DNA from: Collinsella sp. AF08-23 | GTDB lineage: Bacteria > Actinomycetota > Coriobacteriia > Coriobacteriales > Coriobacteriaceae | NCBI RefSeq assembly: GCF_003479805.1 | Contig: NZ_QUHV01000003.1 | Span: forward strand, 27,174 to 91,173 | Direction: 5' to 3' | Length of the DNA stretch: 64,000 nucleotides | Shown: positions 34,477 through 44,446 of the stretch, piece after piece | Layout: every line of letters starts with the position of its first letter | Position numbering within the stretch: position 1 is the first letter of the stretch | Notes under the pieces: generated by a model | Seen by the model: the letters and a program-made list of their open reading frames with translations, nothing else | Database searches by the model: none | Told to the model about the DNA's origin: nothing | Position numbers and translations under genes: made by a program

Positions 34477-36066
34477 ATGTCGTTAGGAGCCGTTTTGTCA
34501 ATTGCCGACCTTGCCATCCCCTTCATATTGGCCCTTTTGCCCATCGTCTGGTTGATCGTCGCGCTCGTGGCGCTTCGCCTTCCCGCGTGGAAGGCGGCGT
34601 CGGGATCGTTCGTCATTTCCTGTGTGCTCGCGCTTGCATGGTGGGGCATGCCCATCCCCGAGGTCGCCACGGCGAGTCTCGAGGGCTTTCTCATGGCGCT
34701 GTGGCCTATCGTGCTCGTGATCATCGCGGCGGTCTTTACCTATAACCTGTGCGTCCGCACGGGGGCCATGGACGTGATCGGGTCGATGATCACCTCGCTC
34801 TCGACCGATCGCCGCGTTCTCGCATTGCTGGTCGCTTGGTGCTTTGGTGGCTTCATGGAGGGCATGAGCGGATTCGGGACCGCCGTGGCGATTCCGGCGG
34901 GCATGCTCGCGGCACTCGGTTTCCCAGCGTTGCAGGCAGTTCTCATCTGCCTGGTCGCCAATGGCGTTCCCACCTGCTTCGGTTCCGTGGGCGTTCCCAC
35001 CGTGTCGCTCGCGGGCCTCACGGGGCTCGACCCGGTTCGCCTTGCCTTTACCGAGATGGTTCAGCTTGCGCCATTTTTCGTCATCGTTCCGTTCATCGTC
35101 GTGTTCCTCGCCGCCGAGACCGGTGAGGAGTGCGCGCCGGGTGCCGGCGTGGGTACGCGTCTCGGCGGCGTTTGGCATATCGCCCTGGCGTCGGGTGTCG
35201 CCTACGCGCTGCCGTCCTTGGCGGTCGCGGCGTTCGTGGGGCCTGAGCTCACGGTTGTGGTCGGCTCCCTGTGCTCGCTTATCGTCACGGCGTTGTTGGC
35301 GCGCCGTCCGGGCGCGGCACGCGACGAGTATCGCATGGAGATCGCATCGACCGAGAAGGCGACCTTGGCAGGTGCCCTGCGTGCATGGTCGTGCTTTATC
35401 TTGATCTTCGTGCTGCTGCTCGCGACCTCGAAGCTCGTGCCGTCCCTGAACGCGTGGCTCGCCCAGTTCTCGAGCTCGGTCACGATCTTCTCTGGTTCCG
35501 ATCCCTCGACCGTCACGTTCACGTGGATCAACACACCCGGCGTTTGGATCTTCATCGCCGCGTTCATTGGCGGCCTCATCCAAGGTGCGGCTCCGCGCGT
35601 GATGTGCGAAGTGCTTGCCGCCACCGTCAAGCAGATGATGCCCACGGTCATCACCATGCTCGCCGTACTCGGCTGCGCGAAGGTCATGGGATACGCCGGC
35701 ATGATTTCGGCCGTGTCGTCGTTTTGCATCGCGGTCACCGGCTCGTTGTTCCCGTTGATGGCGCCGGTCATCGGCGCGGTAGGCGCGTTCGTCACGGGGT
35801 CTGGCACGAGCTCGGGGCTGTTGTTCGGCTCGGTGCAACAGCAGGCTGCGGAGGCACTCGGCATGGACTCCTACTGGATGGTGGCGCTCAATTCGCTCGG
35901 CGTGGGCGCGGGCAAGATGATCTCGCCGCAGACGCTCGCCATTGGCCTGGCTGCCGTCAAGACCGTGGGTGTGGAGGGAAAGCTCCTTGCCCGCGTGATG
36001 CCCATCGCCATCGTGTTCATGGTGTTGATGGCCGCCCTCGGCTTGGGTGGGGCGCTGCTGCTCTAA
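34477..36066 (+). CDS. lctP: L-lactate permease
   Basis: 529 residues with 12-14 helices of the LctP/LldP family. Signature stretches include FMEGMSGFGTAVAIPAGML (about 125-145), GSGTSSGLLFGSVQQQAA and GAGKMISPQTLAIGLAAVK near the C terminus. It is a proton-coupled lactate/glycolate importer. The annotated ATG at 34477 has no good ribosome-binding site; a TTG at 34495 lies 5 bases after AGGAG and may be the true start. Together with larA it points to lactate use in this organism. Confidence 0.93.
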   Translation: MSLGAVLSIADLAIPFILALLPIVWLIVALVALRLPAWKAASGSFVISCVLALAWWGMPIPEVATASLEGFLMALWPIVLVIIAAVFTYNLCVRTGAMDVIGSMITSLSTDRRVLALLVAWCFGGFMEGMSGFGTAVAIPAGMLAALGFPALQAVLICLVANGVPTCFGSVGVPTVSLAGLTGLDPVRLAFTEMVQLAPFFVIVPFIVVFLAAETGEECAPGAGVGTRLGGVWHIALASGVAYALPSLAVAAFVGPELTVVVGSLCSLIVTALLARRPGAARDEYRMEIASTEKATLAGALRAWSCFILIFVLLLATSKLVPSLNAWLAQFSSSVTIFSGSDPSTVTFTWINTPGVWIFIAAFIGGLIQGAAPRVMCEVLAATVKQMMPTVITMLAVLGCAKVMGYAGMISAVSSFCIAVTGSLFPLMAPVIGAVGAFVTGSGTSSGLLFGSVQQQAAEALGMDSYWMVALNSLGVGAGKMISPQTLAIGLAAVKTVGVEGKLLARVMPIAIVFMVLMAALGLGGALLL

Positions 36067-36114
36067 GTGCGGCTGATCCCGTCGCCGCGAGGCCCTGCGG
36101 GTTTTCCCTTCGCG

Positions 36115-36273
36115 CGTGGTTCCGCTTCGCTCCACAAAAACGCGCTGCGGGGAAACCCTCCGGCGCCTCGCGGCTGCGTTGCCGTAGCTCAGGCTCCGGG
36201 GCATTCTCCCGTAGACCGTTTTGTGGAGCGCAGCGGAACCACGGTCGAAGGGAGTATGCCCTGGAGCCTGAGC
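36115..36273. repeat. Interleaved inverted repeats (REP-cluster-like)
   Basis: Arm A (36115-36142, starting CGTGGTTCCGCTTCGCTCC) pairs with 36217-36243 with one mismatch plus one extra A. Arm B (36187-36210, starting GCTCAGGCTCCGGGG) pairs with 36250-36273 (22 of 24). The order A-B-A'-B' means the two stems cannot both form as simple nested hairpins. It lies between lctP and pckA. Confidence 0.65.
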
Positions 36274-36294
36274 GGTGAGGTCGCCGGCGAAGAA

Positions 36295-36330
36295 GGAGCC
36301 CCGTGCAGGTGGGTGCACGGGGCTCCTTTT
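36295..36330 (+). terminator. Terminator between lctP and pckA
   Basis: GGAGCCCCGTGCA (36295-36307) pairs perfectly with TGCACGGGGCTCC (36314-36326) and is followed by TTTT. Confidence 0.85.
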
Positions 36331-36351
36331 CGCTTGCTATGACGTGGGGCC

Positions 36352-37953
36352 TTAGGCGCGCGGGCCTGCGTTCTTCACGTTCTCGGGCAGGTGGGCGTAC
36401 TTCTTCTCGAAGTTCTCCTGGAACATGCCGGCGAGCTTCTTGGCCGTGGCGTCGTACTCTTCCTTGCTGGCCCAGCACTTCCACGGGACCATGACGTCGT
36501 CCGGCACGCCGGGGCAGGTGGTGGGGATGTCCAGGTTGAAGACCTCGTCGTGGATGAACTCGGCATCCTCGAGCGAGCCGTCGAGCGCGGCGTTGACGTT
36601 GATGCGGTTGTAGACGAGCGGGATGCGGTGACCCACGCCGTAGGAGCCCTCGACCCAGCCGGTGTTGACCAGGTAGACGCGGGTCTTGCCTTCGGCGATG
36701 CGCTCGCCGAGCATGTCGGCGTAGACCATCGGGTCAAGCGGCATGAAGGGCTCGCCGAACAGGGCGGAGAAGGTGGGCACGGGCTCCTTGATGCCGAGCT
36801 CGGTGCCGGCGACCTTGGAGGTGAAGCCGCTCACGAAGTGGTACATGGCCGCATCGGCGGACAGGCGGGCGATGGGGGGCAGCACGCCGAAGGCGTCGCA
36901 GGTGAGGAAGATCACCGCGGTGGGCTCGCCGCCCGCGCCCTCGAGGCAGCTGTTGGGAATGTGCTCGACGGGGTAGCCCACGCGGGTGTTCTGCGTGAGG
37001 GAGACGTCGTCGTAGTCGGGGTCGCGGTGCTCGTCGAGGATGACGTTCTCGCACAGGGCGCCGAACTTGACGGCGCGGAAGATCTCGGGCTCGCGCTCCT
37101 CGGTGAGGCCGTCGCACTTGGCATAGCAGCCGCCCTCGATGTTGAAGATGCCCTCGCCCATGGCCCAGCCGTGCTCGTCGTCACCGATGAGCAGGCGCTT
37201 GGGGTCGGCGGACAGGGTGGTCTTGCCGGTGCCGGACAGGCCGAAGAAGACGGCGGTGTCGTGCGTGGCGGGGTCCATGGAGGCCGAGCAGTGCATGGGC
37301 AGCACGTGGTCCTCGACGGGCAGGAGGTAGTTCATGACGGAGAAGACGGACTTCTTGATTTCGCCGGAGTACTCGGTGCCGGCGACGACCACGGTGCGCT
37401 CGGAGAAGTTGACGAGCACGGCGGCCTCGGAGTTCAGGCCCTCGATGGCAGGATCGCACTTGTAGCCGGGGGCGGCGAGGATGGTGAAGTCGGGCTCGCC
37501 GTAGGCGGCGCGCTCCTCATCGGTGGGGCGGACGAGCAGTTGGGTGATGAACAGGGCCTGGCTGGCGCGCTCGCAGGCGACCATGAACTTGCGGGCGTGG
37601 CCGCGGTCGGCGCCGGCGAGGCCGCGCACCACGTAGAGGTCGCGCTCGGAGAGGTAGGCGGCGACGCCGTCGCGTACCTTCTCGTAGCTTTTCTGGGAGA
37701 TGGGAACGTTGACGTTGCCCCAGGCAATGGTGTCGTGGACGTCGGGGGTGTCTACCACGAAACGGTCCTTGGGGCTGCGACCGGTGTACTTGCCGGTTTC
37801 GACCACAAGGGATCCGTTGGAGGCGAGCTTGCCCTCGTGATGGGCGAGGGCCTGCTCGACGAGTTCGGCGGGGACCATGTCCACATGGACAGAGCCCTCG
37901 GCAGCGTTGACGCCGTAGCGGTCCAGCACCTGGGTGACGGAATCAATAGACAT
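36352..37953 (-). CDS. pckA: Phosphoenolpyruvate carboxykinase (ATP)
   Basis: 533 residues, the usual length. The kinase P-loop GLSGTGKTTLS is near residue 240, TGRSPKDRFVV near 55-65, and IGDDEHGW and the metal-binding HCSAS region are present. It interconverts oxaloacetate and PEP with ATP; in gut anaerobes it often runs toward oxaloacetate for succinate or gluconeogenesis. GGAGGA precedes the start. Confidence 0.97.
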   Translation of the reverse strand: MSIDSVTQVLDRYGVNAAEGSVHVDMVPAELVEQALAHHEGKLASNGSLVVETGKYTGRSPKDRFVVDTPDVHDTIAWGNVNVPISQKSYEKVRDGVAAYLSERDLYVVRGLAGADRGHARKFMVACERASQALFITQLLVRPTDEERAAYGEPDFTILAAPGYKCDPAIEGLNSEAAVLVNFSERTVVVAGTEYSGEIKKSVFSVMNYLLPVEDHVLPMHCSASMDPATHDTAVFFGLSGTGKTTLSADPKRLLIGDDEHGWAMGEGIFNIEGGCYAKCDGLTEEREPEIFRAVKFGALCENVILDEHRDPDYDDVSLTQNTRVGYPVEHIPNSCLEGAGGEPTAVIFLTCDAFGVLPPIARLSADAAMYHFVSGFTSKVAGTELGIKEPVPTFSALFGEPFMPLDPMVYADMLGERIAEGKTRVYLVNTGWVEGSYGVGHRIPLVYNRINVNAALDGSLEDAEFIHDEVFNLDIPTTCPGVPDDVMVPWKCWASKEEYDATAKKLAGMFQENFEKKYAHLPENVKNAGPRA

Positions 37954-38189
37954 GTCGATCCTCCTAAAGGACGAGCGGGGCAGCGGTCATTCGATGTGCC
38001 GTCTCGATGCCGCGCGCTCAAGCGCGTGCGCCACCTGTCGTTTGCGAGAATCTGCGCACCGAAAAACGTTTTACCGTTCCAACGCTCCTATTGATACCCC
38101 ATGCGCCGTGCGGACATGTGATGGAGTCGGCAAGGGTTGCGCGTCATTCGGCGAGCGGTAGTTTATTCAGTAAGCCGGCCATGGGCGCC

Positions 38190-38669
38190 TTAGGACTTGG
38201 TTTCCATTTTGGAGTGGCAGCGCGGGCAAGTGACGCGGATCTTGCCCTTACCCTTGGGGACGGAGAGGATCTGACCGCAGGTGGGACATTTGAGGAAGTG
38301 CGAGGTCTTGCGCTCTTTCCACATCTTTTGGGCGGTGCGCTTGGCACGGTTGAAGTCGGTTCCGGCGGGTTTTGCGGCATTGCGTGCGGATGTCCTGGCA
38401 CCCGCACGACTTGCCCCGACGCTCTTCACGTAATCGCCGAGGACAGGCACACGCGAGGCGAGGGAGAGAAAACCGTCGTTTTCCTTGCGGCGGGCCGCCT
38501 CGTTCTTTGAGAACGCGCGGGCGAGCGCGACGAGGATGCTCGCGAGCGCCAGCCACGTGAGCGGGTCGAACTTGGCGATGGTGCCGATGAGGGCGAGCAG
38601 TAGCCCCAGCGCGCCCAGGACCCCGGTGAGCTCGTCGACGCCGTAGCGGTCTTTCATGAAGTCGTTCAT
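38190..38669 (-). CDS. Membrane protein with C-terminal zinc ribbon
   Basis: 159 residues. Two hydrophobic helices (about 15-31 and 37-52), a basic linker, then CPTCGQ and CPRCHS, a four-Cys zinc ribbon near residues 130-150. This layout resembles small zinc-ribbon membrane proteins of Actinobacteria; function unknown. Confidence 0.72.
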   Translation of the reverse strand: MNDFMKDRYGVDELTGVLGALGLLLALIGTIAKFDPLTWLALASILVALARAFSKNEAARRKENDGFLSLASRVPVLGDYVKSVGASRAGARTSARNAAKPAGTDFNRAKRTAQKMWKERKTSHFLKCPTCGQILSVPKGKGKIRVTCPRCHSKMETKS

Positions 38670-38808
38670 CTGTGCCTTCCGTTCCTACGTGTGCGCCTGG
38701 TTGCGGGCTGCCTTGGCGGTGCTGCGCTCCTCGGTGCGGCGGTGTGTCGTCGGCGTGTCCATTGCCGTTACCGTACCCGATAATAGCCCGCTCGTGCCGC
38801 TCAATATC

Positions 38809-39081
38809 CTATTTCGCGAGCTTTTCGATAATCCTCTCGACTTCGGCGAGTTTCTCGGCCTGCTCCGCCTCGGTTCCGCATGTCGCCGCGCGGCGCACGC
38901 AGCCTTCGATATGGGCCTTGAGGACGTCGGCATTGATGCGCCCGATGAGCGACTGGGTCGCCATGAGTTGCGTGGAGATGTCAACGCAGTAGCGGTCGTC
39001 CTCGACCATCTTGATGATGCCGTCGATTTGCCCCCGCGCTGTTTTGAGGAGTCTCAGCGTGCGCTCGTGGTCGGCCATCAT
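38809..39081 (-). CDS. csoR: CsoR-family copper-sensing repressor
   Basis: 90 residues, all-helical DUF156/CsoR fold. The copper ligands C32, H57 and C61 have the spacing of known CsoR proteins (Cys-24 residues-His-3 residues-Cys). Lies 7 bases after copZ in the copA-copZ-csoR operon, and a CsoR-type operator lies upstream of copA. Cu(I) binding should release the operon. Confidence 0.92.
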   Translation of the reverse strand: MMADHERTLRLLKTARGQIDGIIKMVEDDRYCVDISTQLMATQSLIGRINADVLKAHIEGCVRRAATCGTEAEQAEKLAEVERIIEKLAK

Positions 39082-39088
39082 GGCGCGC

Positions 39089-39310
39089 TTACACCTCCTC
39101 TACGGTCAGGGCGTGGAATTTCTCACCGGCAGCCTCGACGGCGGCGGTAAGCTGATCGGGCGAGACGGCATCGGAGCATTCGACGGTGACGGTCTGCGTC
39201 TCGTGATCGGCCTCGGCGTCCGTCACGCCCGCGACGTTGAGCAGGGCGGTCTCGACGGAGGCATCGCAATGGCCACACATGAGGCCTTCGGTCTTGATGA
39301 TGTAGTTCAT
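39089..39310 (-). CDS. copZ: Copper chaperone CopZ-like HMA protein
   Basis: 73 residues with the metal site GLMCGHCDASVE (CxxC; the Gly-Leu-Met-Cys-Gly-His-Cys form is common in gut Firmicutes/Actinobacteria). AAGGAAAGGAAC precedes the ATG at 39310. It probably passes Cu(I) to CopA. It lies between copA (200 bp away, with a hairpin element in the gap) and csoR (7 bp away). Confidence 0.9.
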   Translation of the reverse strand: MNYIIKTEGLMCGHCDASVETALLNVAGVTDAEADHETQTVTVECSDAVSPDQLTAAVEAAGEKFHALTVEEV

Positions 39311-39333
39311 GTTCGTTCCTTTCCTTGTTGGAA

Positions 39334-39481
39334 GCCGCGAATCGGGCGATTTTGTAACGAAAAACGGAATGCATCGAGTATAGGGCGGTTTCGCCACCAT
39401 GTGACCAGCGGTTATTCCGATGAACAGACCTCTCTACTCGGAGCGTCTCGATATTCGTTACATAATCGTCCGATTTGCGGC
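39334..39481. repeat. Intergenic inverted-repeat element E4
   Basis: Arms of 28 bp at 39334-39361 and 39454-39481 match as inverted repeats at 25 of 28 positions (left arm starts GCCGCGAATCGGGCGATT). They enclose 92 bp without coding potential, in the gap between copA and copZ. It may be a MITE-like insertion or a long RNA hairpin within the operon transcript. Confidence 0.65.
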
Positions 39482-39510
39482 AAGTTGACGGTCTGGAATC
39501 CGCTTGCGCG

Positions 39511-41850
39511 TCAAGTTCGGGGCTTGAAGCCGCGCAGGCGCAGGGCATTCCCCACCACGCACAAGCTCGACAGGCTCATCGCCGCTGCGCCGAACATCGG
39601 TGAGAGCTGCCAGCCGAGCATGGGATAGAACACACCCGCAGCCAGCGGGATGCCCAGGGAATTGTAGAACAGCGCCCAGAACAGGTCCTGCTTGATGTTG
39701 CGGATGACGGCGCGGGAGAGCTCGATGGCGCGAGCGACGTCGAGGAGGTCACTTCTCATGAGCACGACGTCCGCCCCCTCCTTGGCGACGTCGGTGCCAG
39801 CTCCGATGGCGAGGCCCACATCGGCGCGGGCGAGGGCAGGGGAGTCGTTGATGCCGTCGCCTACCATGGCGACCGTCTGGCCGGCAGCCTGCAGCTCGCG
39901 TACCACACGCTCCTTGTCGGCGGGTAGGACGTCGGCGATGACGTTGGCAACGCCCACGCGCTCGGCGATGGCGCGCGCGGTGAGTTCGTTGTCGCCGGTG
40001 AGCATGATGGACTGGATTCCCAAACGCCTCAATGCCGCGATGGCGTCCGTGCTGGTTGGTTTGACCTCGTCGGCGACGGCGATGATGCCCATGATCTCAC
40101 CGTTCTTGGCGAAGAAAAGGGGCGTCTTTCCCTGAAGGGCGAATCGTTCGAGTTCGTCGTGGTCGATGTCGATGCCCTCATCTGCCATAAGCGTGGCGTT
40201 GCCCGCAGCAATGTGGTTGGTCCCCTCGAATGCAGTCACGCCACGGCCGGGGATGGCTTGGAATGCTTTTACCGAACGCGCGACGATGCCGCGCTCCTCC
40301 GCGCACGCCATGATCGCCTCGGCGAGCGGATGCTCACTGCTGCGCTCGAGGGCGGCGGCGAGTTTGAGGAGCCCCTTCTCTGTTATGGCGGCGGTGCCGT
40401 CCGCACGTTGTGCGGGAAGGATGTCGGTTACGACGGGCTTGCCCCGCGTGATGGTGCCGGTCTTGTCGAGCACCACCGTTTTCACGCCACGCAGCGTCTC
40501 GAGGGCCTCGGCGCTTTTGAACAAGATGCCCATCTCGGCACCCTTGCCGGTGCCCACCATGATGGCGACGGGCGTGGCGAGTCCCAACGCACAGGGGCAG
40601 CTGATTACCACTACGGCGACTGCCGCGGTGAGTGCCTCATTGACGTTTCCGCCGGTGGTGACGAGCCATATCGCGAAGGTGGCTGCGGAGATGATGAGCA
40701 CTGTCGGCACGAAGACGGCGGCGACCTTGTCTGCCAGGCGCGCGATGGGGGGCTTCGTGGCGTTGGCTTCCTCGACGAGGCGGATGATGCGGGCGAGGTT
40801 CGTATCGGCTCCGACGCGCGTTGCGCGGAAGGCGAAGGATCCCGTGCGATTGACTGTGGCGGCGCTCACGGTGTCGCCGGGTGTCTTTTCCGCCGGGATG
40901 GACTCGCCCGTGAGGGCGCTCTCGTCTATGGAGGACGAGCCCTCGAGAACCACGCCGTCCACGGGGACGGTTTCACCCGGACGCACTAAGATCACCTGGC
41001 CGGGCTTGATGTCGTCCGCGTTCACCACCGTCTCGACACCTTGCTCGTCCACGATGGTTGCGGTCTTAGGTGCGAGGTCGATGAGCGCCTCGATGGCCCC
41101 ACCCGTCTTTGACTTGCTGCGGGCCTCGAGGTACTTGCCAATGGTTACCAGCGAGAGGATGGTTCCCGCGCTTTCCAGGTAGAGATTGTCCATGCCGATG
41201 GTGTGGGCACTCATGGGGTCGCCCGCCGCGAGTTCCGCCGCGATGCGGTAGATTCCGTAGATGGACCAGCCTACGCTGGCGGTGGCGCCGATGGCGATGA
41301 GTGCGTCCATGGTGGGAGCACCATGAACGAGCGACTTGAAACCGTTGATGAAGTAGGCATCGTTGACGTAGAGGATGGGTGCGAGTAGCAGCAGTTCGGT
41401 GAGCGCGAGGTTCATGACGTTCTCATGCGCGCCGAAAAATGCCGGCAGCGGCCAGCCGAGCATGTGCCCCATGCCCAGGTAGAACAGGGGGATGAGGAAC
41501 ACGATCGAGGTGATGAGGCGCCCGCGCATGGCACGCGCGGCGGCCTCAAGCTTCTTGGTGGGGGAGACGAGGGGTGCTGAGACGGCGTTCGCGTTGACAC
41601 CGGGCATGGTTGCCCCTGCCGCGCCGGCGCCAGCTCCGCCTACGGGCGCCGCCGAGTAGCCCGCACGGTCGACGGCGTCGCAGATGTCGTCGTCGCTGAG
41701 GAGCGTTTCGTCGAAGGTGACCTGCATGCTGCCCGAGAGCAAGTTGACGGCGACGTCGGTCACGCCGTGCAACTTGCAGACGGCCTTCTCGACGTGTGCC
41801 TGGCATGCCGCGCACGTCATGCCGCCGACGTCGAATTTCTCCTGAGCCAT
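39511..41850 (-). CDS. copA: Copper-transporting P-type ATPase
   Basis: 779 residues. One N-terminal HMA domain ([17 protein letters not shown]), TGESIP in the actuator domain, [15 protein letters not shown] (CPC of Cu(I) pumps), [18 protein letters not shown] and [16 protein letters not shown]. The Ala-Leu-Gly-Leu-Ala-Thr-Pro after CPC marks the copper subgroup. AAAGGAG precedes ATG 41850. First gene of copA-copZ-csoR. Exports Cu(I). Confidence 0.97.
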   Translation of the reverse strand: MAQEKFDVGGMTCAACQAHVEKAVCKLHGVTDVAVNLLSGSMQVTFDETLLSDDDICDAVDRAGYSAAPVGGAGAGAAGATMPGVNANAVSAPLVSPTKKLEAAARAMRGRLITSIVFLIPLFYLGMGHMLGWPLPAFFGAHENVMNLALTELLLLAPILYVNDAYFINGFKSLVHGAPTMDALIAIGATASVGWSIYGIYRIAAELAAGDPMSAHTIGMDNLYLESAGTILSLVTIGKYLEARSKSKTGGAIEALIDLAPKTATIVDEQGVETVVNADDIKPGQVILVRPGETVPVDGVVLEGSSSIDESALTGESIPAEKTPGDTVSAATVNRTGSFAFRATRVGADTNLARIIRLVEEANATKPPIARLADKVAAVFVPTVLIISAATFAIWLVTTGGNVNEALTAAVAVVVISCPCALGLATPVAIMVGTGKGAEMGILFKSAEALETLRGVKTVVLDKTGTITRGKPVVTDILPAQRADGTAAITEKGLLKLAAALERSSEHPLAEAIMACAEERGIVARSVKAFQAIPGRGVTAFEGTNHIAAGNATLMADEGIDIDHDELERFALQGKTPLFFAKNGEIMGIIAVADEVKPTSTDAIAALRRLGIQSIMLTGDNELTARAIAERVGVANVIADVLPADKERVVRELQAAGQTVAMVGDGINDSPALARADVGLAIGAGTDVAKEGADVVLMRSDLLDVARAIELSRAVIRNIKQDLFWALFYNSLGIPLAAGVFYPMLGWQLSPMFGAAAMSLSSLCVVGNALRLRGFKPRT

Positions 41851-41885
41851 GTGTAGCTCCTTTCGTAGCAATGTCACGGTTGAGT

Positions 41886-41907
41886 ATACCCCACCCCCCG
41901 GGGGTAT
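41886..41907. promoter_or_regulatory. CsoR-type operator upstream of copA
   Basis: ATACCCC and GGGGTAT arms flank a run of C and G (41886-41907). This matches the GC-rich dyad with TACCC/GGGTA arms bound by CsoR proteins. It lies 36 bp before copA. Confidence 0.83.
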
Positions 41908-42007
41908 TTGATTAGAATGTCGATTTGCTTCCAAGGCGAACCCCGGGCGAGCCCGGGGCCGATCGCGACCGACCCTTGTGTCTGCGGGAACTTGGAGTGG
42001 GGTGCTC

Positions 42008-42079
42008 CGCGAAAGTGAACTCTCGCGGAGCATTTTGCTCGAAAGGGCGGGGAAATCGACGCGAGAGTTAACTTTCGCG
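42008..42079. repeat. 20-bp inverted repeat pair (element E5)
   Basis: CGCGAAAGTGAACTCTCGCG (42008-42027) and CGCGAGAGTTAACTTTCGCG (42060-42079) are inverted copies with one mismatch, 32 bp apart. Confidence 0.65.
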
Positions 42080-42390
42080 ATGCCTGTGCGCGGGGGGGGA
42101 TGGGTACGCGTAACGTGGGGTTGTGTAATTTAGGGACAGTCCCCTTTTTGCACATCGGGTGCCCGTATACTTGCCTGCGGTGGAATCTGCTCCATGCGTT
42201 ACGCATGCGCCCGCAATAGCCTGAGAGGCTGCAGGGATATGCCGGTTGCGAACGTGCTCCACCGCGCGGACCGGCCCGCGCAATTGCTTGTTATATGAAC
42301 CTCCTTGCGCGGACGGTTTGACGAGCGCGCCCCGTTGCCGGGCGCCGCTGTGTTGAGGCCCACCGCGCGGAAACGGACATTCACACCCCC

Positions 42391-44178
42391 ATGCCGCTGT
42401 TTATTAAGAAGAACACGAAAAAGGACGACGCCATCGAGACCGTCGAGGTACGCGAAACCAATCTCGCCTCCTCGTCCGATCAAGACGCCGGCCCCGAGAC
42501 CACGTTCGCCGACCTTGGCCTGTCCGAGCAGGTCCTCTCCGCCGTTGCCGATATGGGCTATACCGCCCCGACGCCCGTGCAGGCTGCCTCGATCCCGCAC
42601 GCACTCGATGGCGAGGACGTGCTTGCCGCTGCCCAGACGGGCACCGGCAAGACCGCGGCGTTTTTGCTGCCCACCATGAACAATCTGCCCCATGTGCCCC
42701 GTTCCCGCGCGCGTGGTAAGGTCGCTCCCCAGGGTCCGCTCATGCTCGTGGTCACGCCCACGCGTGAACTTGCCCAGCAGATCGAGGACGTGTGCCGCTC
42801 CATTGCGCACCACACCGGGCATACCAGCGTGACCGTTGTGGGCGGAGTGAGCTACAACCCGCAGCGTGACAAGCTCAAGCGCGGGTGCGACATCCTCATC
42901 GCCACGCCGGGCCGTCTACAGGACCTCATCGATCAGGGCGCGTGCATGCTCGACCAGGTGCAGGTACTCGTGCTCGACGAGGCGGACCGCATGCTCGACA
43001 TGGGCTTTCTGCCCGCCGTTCGCCGCATCGTGGGCTACACGCGCGATGATCGCCAGACCCTGTTGTTCTCCGCAACGCTTGACGATGCGGCAGTTGGCTC
43101 GATCACCGACCTTGTGCACGATCCCGCCCGCGTCGAGATCGCCCCGGTGACCTCGACGGCGGAAACGGTTGAGCAGTACGTGCTCCCGGTTTCCCTCGAA
43201 GCGAAGAACGCCTTGCTCGCCCGTGTACTCAAGCGCGAGGGGGCGAGCCGCGTCATCGTGTTCTGCCGCACCAAGCACCGCGCCGATGCTTGCAGCCGCC
43301 GTCTTGCGCGTGCGGGCATCACCTGCGCTGCCATTCACGGCGACCGCAGTCAGGCCCAGCGCGAGCGGGCCCTCAAGGCGTTCCGCGCCGGGGAGTGCGA
43401 CGTGCTCGTGGCCACCGACGTCCTCGCCCGTGGCATCGACATCTCAGATGTGCGCTACGTGGTGAACTTCGACGTCCCCACCGACCCGGTGGATTACATC
43501 CATCGCATCGGCCGCACGGGCCGCGCGGGTGAGGAGGGCTGGTCCCTGACATTCGTGACCCCCGATGATGTCGCCGAGTTCTACGACATCGAGGCAGTCA
43601 TGGGCAAGACCGCCGCGCTCTTCGATGCGGACGGCTTCGAACTCGGAGCGTCCGCGCCCGAGGTCGACCCCAACCGCGTGCCCGCCAAGGCACCCGCGGG
43701 CAAGAAGGAGAAGAAACGCCGCCGCAAAGCGAAGGCCAAGGCGGGCGCCGGTTCGCGAGCCGAGTCCCGAGGCGGTTCCCGCTCTGGCTCGAATGGGGAG
43801 GCCCATGGCAAGGTGTCTTCCGATACCCGCGCGGGTGCATCTCGACGTGCTGAGGACGAGGCCAAGGCCAAGCCCTCCCGGAGGAAGCGCAGCGGTAAGA
43901 CCCGGGTGCGTGCGGACGAGGGCGACGCTTCCGTCGAGCTGTTGACCGCTTCCGAGGCGCGTACCGCCTCCCGCCCCTCGCGCACTGGCGCGAATCGTCG
44001 TTCCACCTCATCAGGCGGGCGCGAGGCGTGGCGCAATTACGATGAGCCCAGCGAGCGTCGTGGTCGCGGCGGCCGAGGCGCCCGCAAGGCATCCAATCCC
44101 CACGGCGGCCGCGTCGACCGCGGGGGCTCGGCTTCGCGCACCGGTCGCCGCCCGGGGGACCGCGGTGGTCGCCGATAA
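42391..44178 (+). CDS. DEAD-box RNA helicase (RhlE-like) with long basic tail
   Basis: 595 residues. Motifs: the Q motif with F upstream (TTFADLGL, APTPVQ), AQTGTGKT, PTRELAQQ, TPGR, DEAD (VLDEADRMLDMGF), SAT, and the C-terminal HRIGRTGRAG. Residues from about 425 form a low-complexity tail rich in Arg, Lys, Gly and Ser, ending RRPGDRGGRR, typical of RNA-binding extensions. Roles would be ribosome assembly or mRNA turnover. No ribosome-binding site is seen before the ATG. Confidence 0.93.
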   Translation: MPLFIKKNTKKDDAIETVEVRETNLASSSDQDAGPETTFADLGLSEQVLSAVADMGYTAPTPVQAASIPHALDGEDVLAAAQTGTGKTAAFLLPTMNNLPHVPRSRARGKVAPQGPLMLVVTPTRELAQQIEDVCRSIAHHTGHTSVTVVGGVSYNPQRDKLKRGCDILIATPGRLQDLIDQGACMLDQVQVLVLDEADRMLDMGFLPAVRRIVGYTRDDRQTLLFSATLDDAAVGSITDLVHDPARVEIAPVTSTAETVEQYVLPVSLEAKNALLARVLKREGASRVIVFCRTKHRADACSRRLARAGITCAAIHGDRSQAQRERALKAFRAGECDVLVATDVLARGIDISDVRYVVNFDVPTDPVDYIHRIGRTGRAGEEGWSLTFVTPDDVAEFYDIEAVMGKTAALFDADGFELGASAPEVDPNRVPAKAPAGKKEKKRRRKAKAKAGAGSRAESRGGSRSGSNGEAHGKVSSDTRAGASRRAEDEAKAKPSRRKRSGKTRVRADEGDASVELLTASEARTASRPSRTGANRRSTSSGGREAWRNYDEPSERRGRGGRGARKASNPHGGRVDRGGSASRTGRRPGDRGGRR

Positions 44179-44231
44179 CCCTATTGCGCGATTTCACACG
44201 TCCTTCACGGGCGTGATACGCAAGTTCTGTG

Positions 44232-44272
44232 GAGGGGCGCGCCGGCTTCGTTATCGAGCTGGTGCGCCCCTC
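44232..44272. terminator. Hairpin after the helicase gene
   Basis: GAGGGGCGC (44232-44240) pairs with GCGCCCCTC (44264-44272). There is no T-run, so termination is uncertain. Confidence 0.45.
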
Positions 44273-44446
44273 GCGCTGCAACAGGGCGTTGTCGGCCTCT
44301 GGTCGGATTCGTGTCGGGACATGGTCTGGGAGCGTGCCCAATCTGTACAGGCGGCATGCCTCCGATTTGCCGCTGCACGCCGGTGACGCCCTCTCGCGCC
44401 ATAGCCTAGGGGTGTACGGGCATCGCCGAGCCGTAAGGGGGGCACC

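Larger units (their letters stand above)
41851..42390. other. Long intergenic region between copA and the helicase gene
   Basis: 540 bp without a convincing gene. It holds the CsoR operator, element E5, a GGGACAGTCCCC palindrome core at about 42134-42144 related to the one at 24337, and a GC-rich leader (42180-42390) with small hairpins such as GCCTGAGAGGC ahead of the DEAD-box helicase. Such mRNAs are often controlled by leader structure, but that is only a possibility here. Confidence 0.5.

Noticed and set aside
34498..36318. 606-codon open frame antisense to the lactate permease
   Set aside because: High-GC antisense shadow, Arg/His-rich with no family features; the sense gene is clear.
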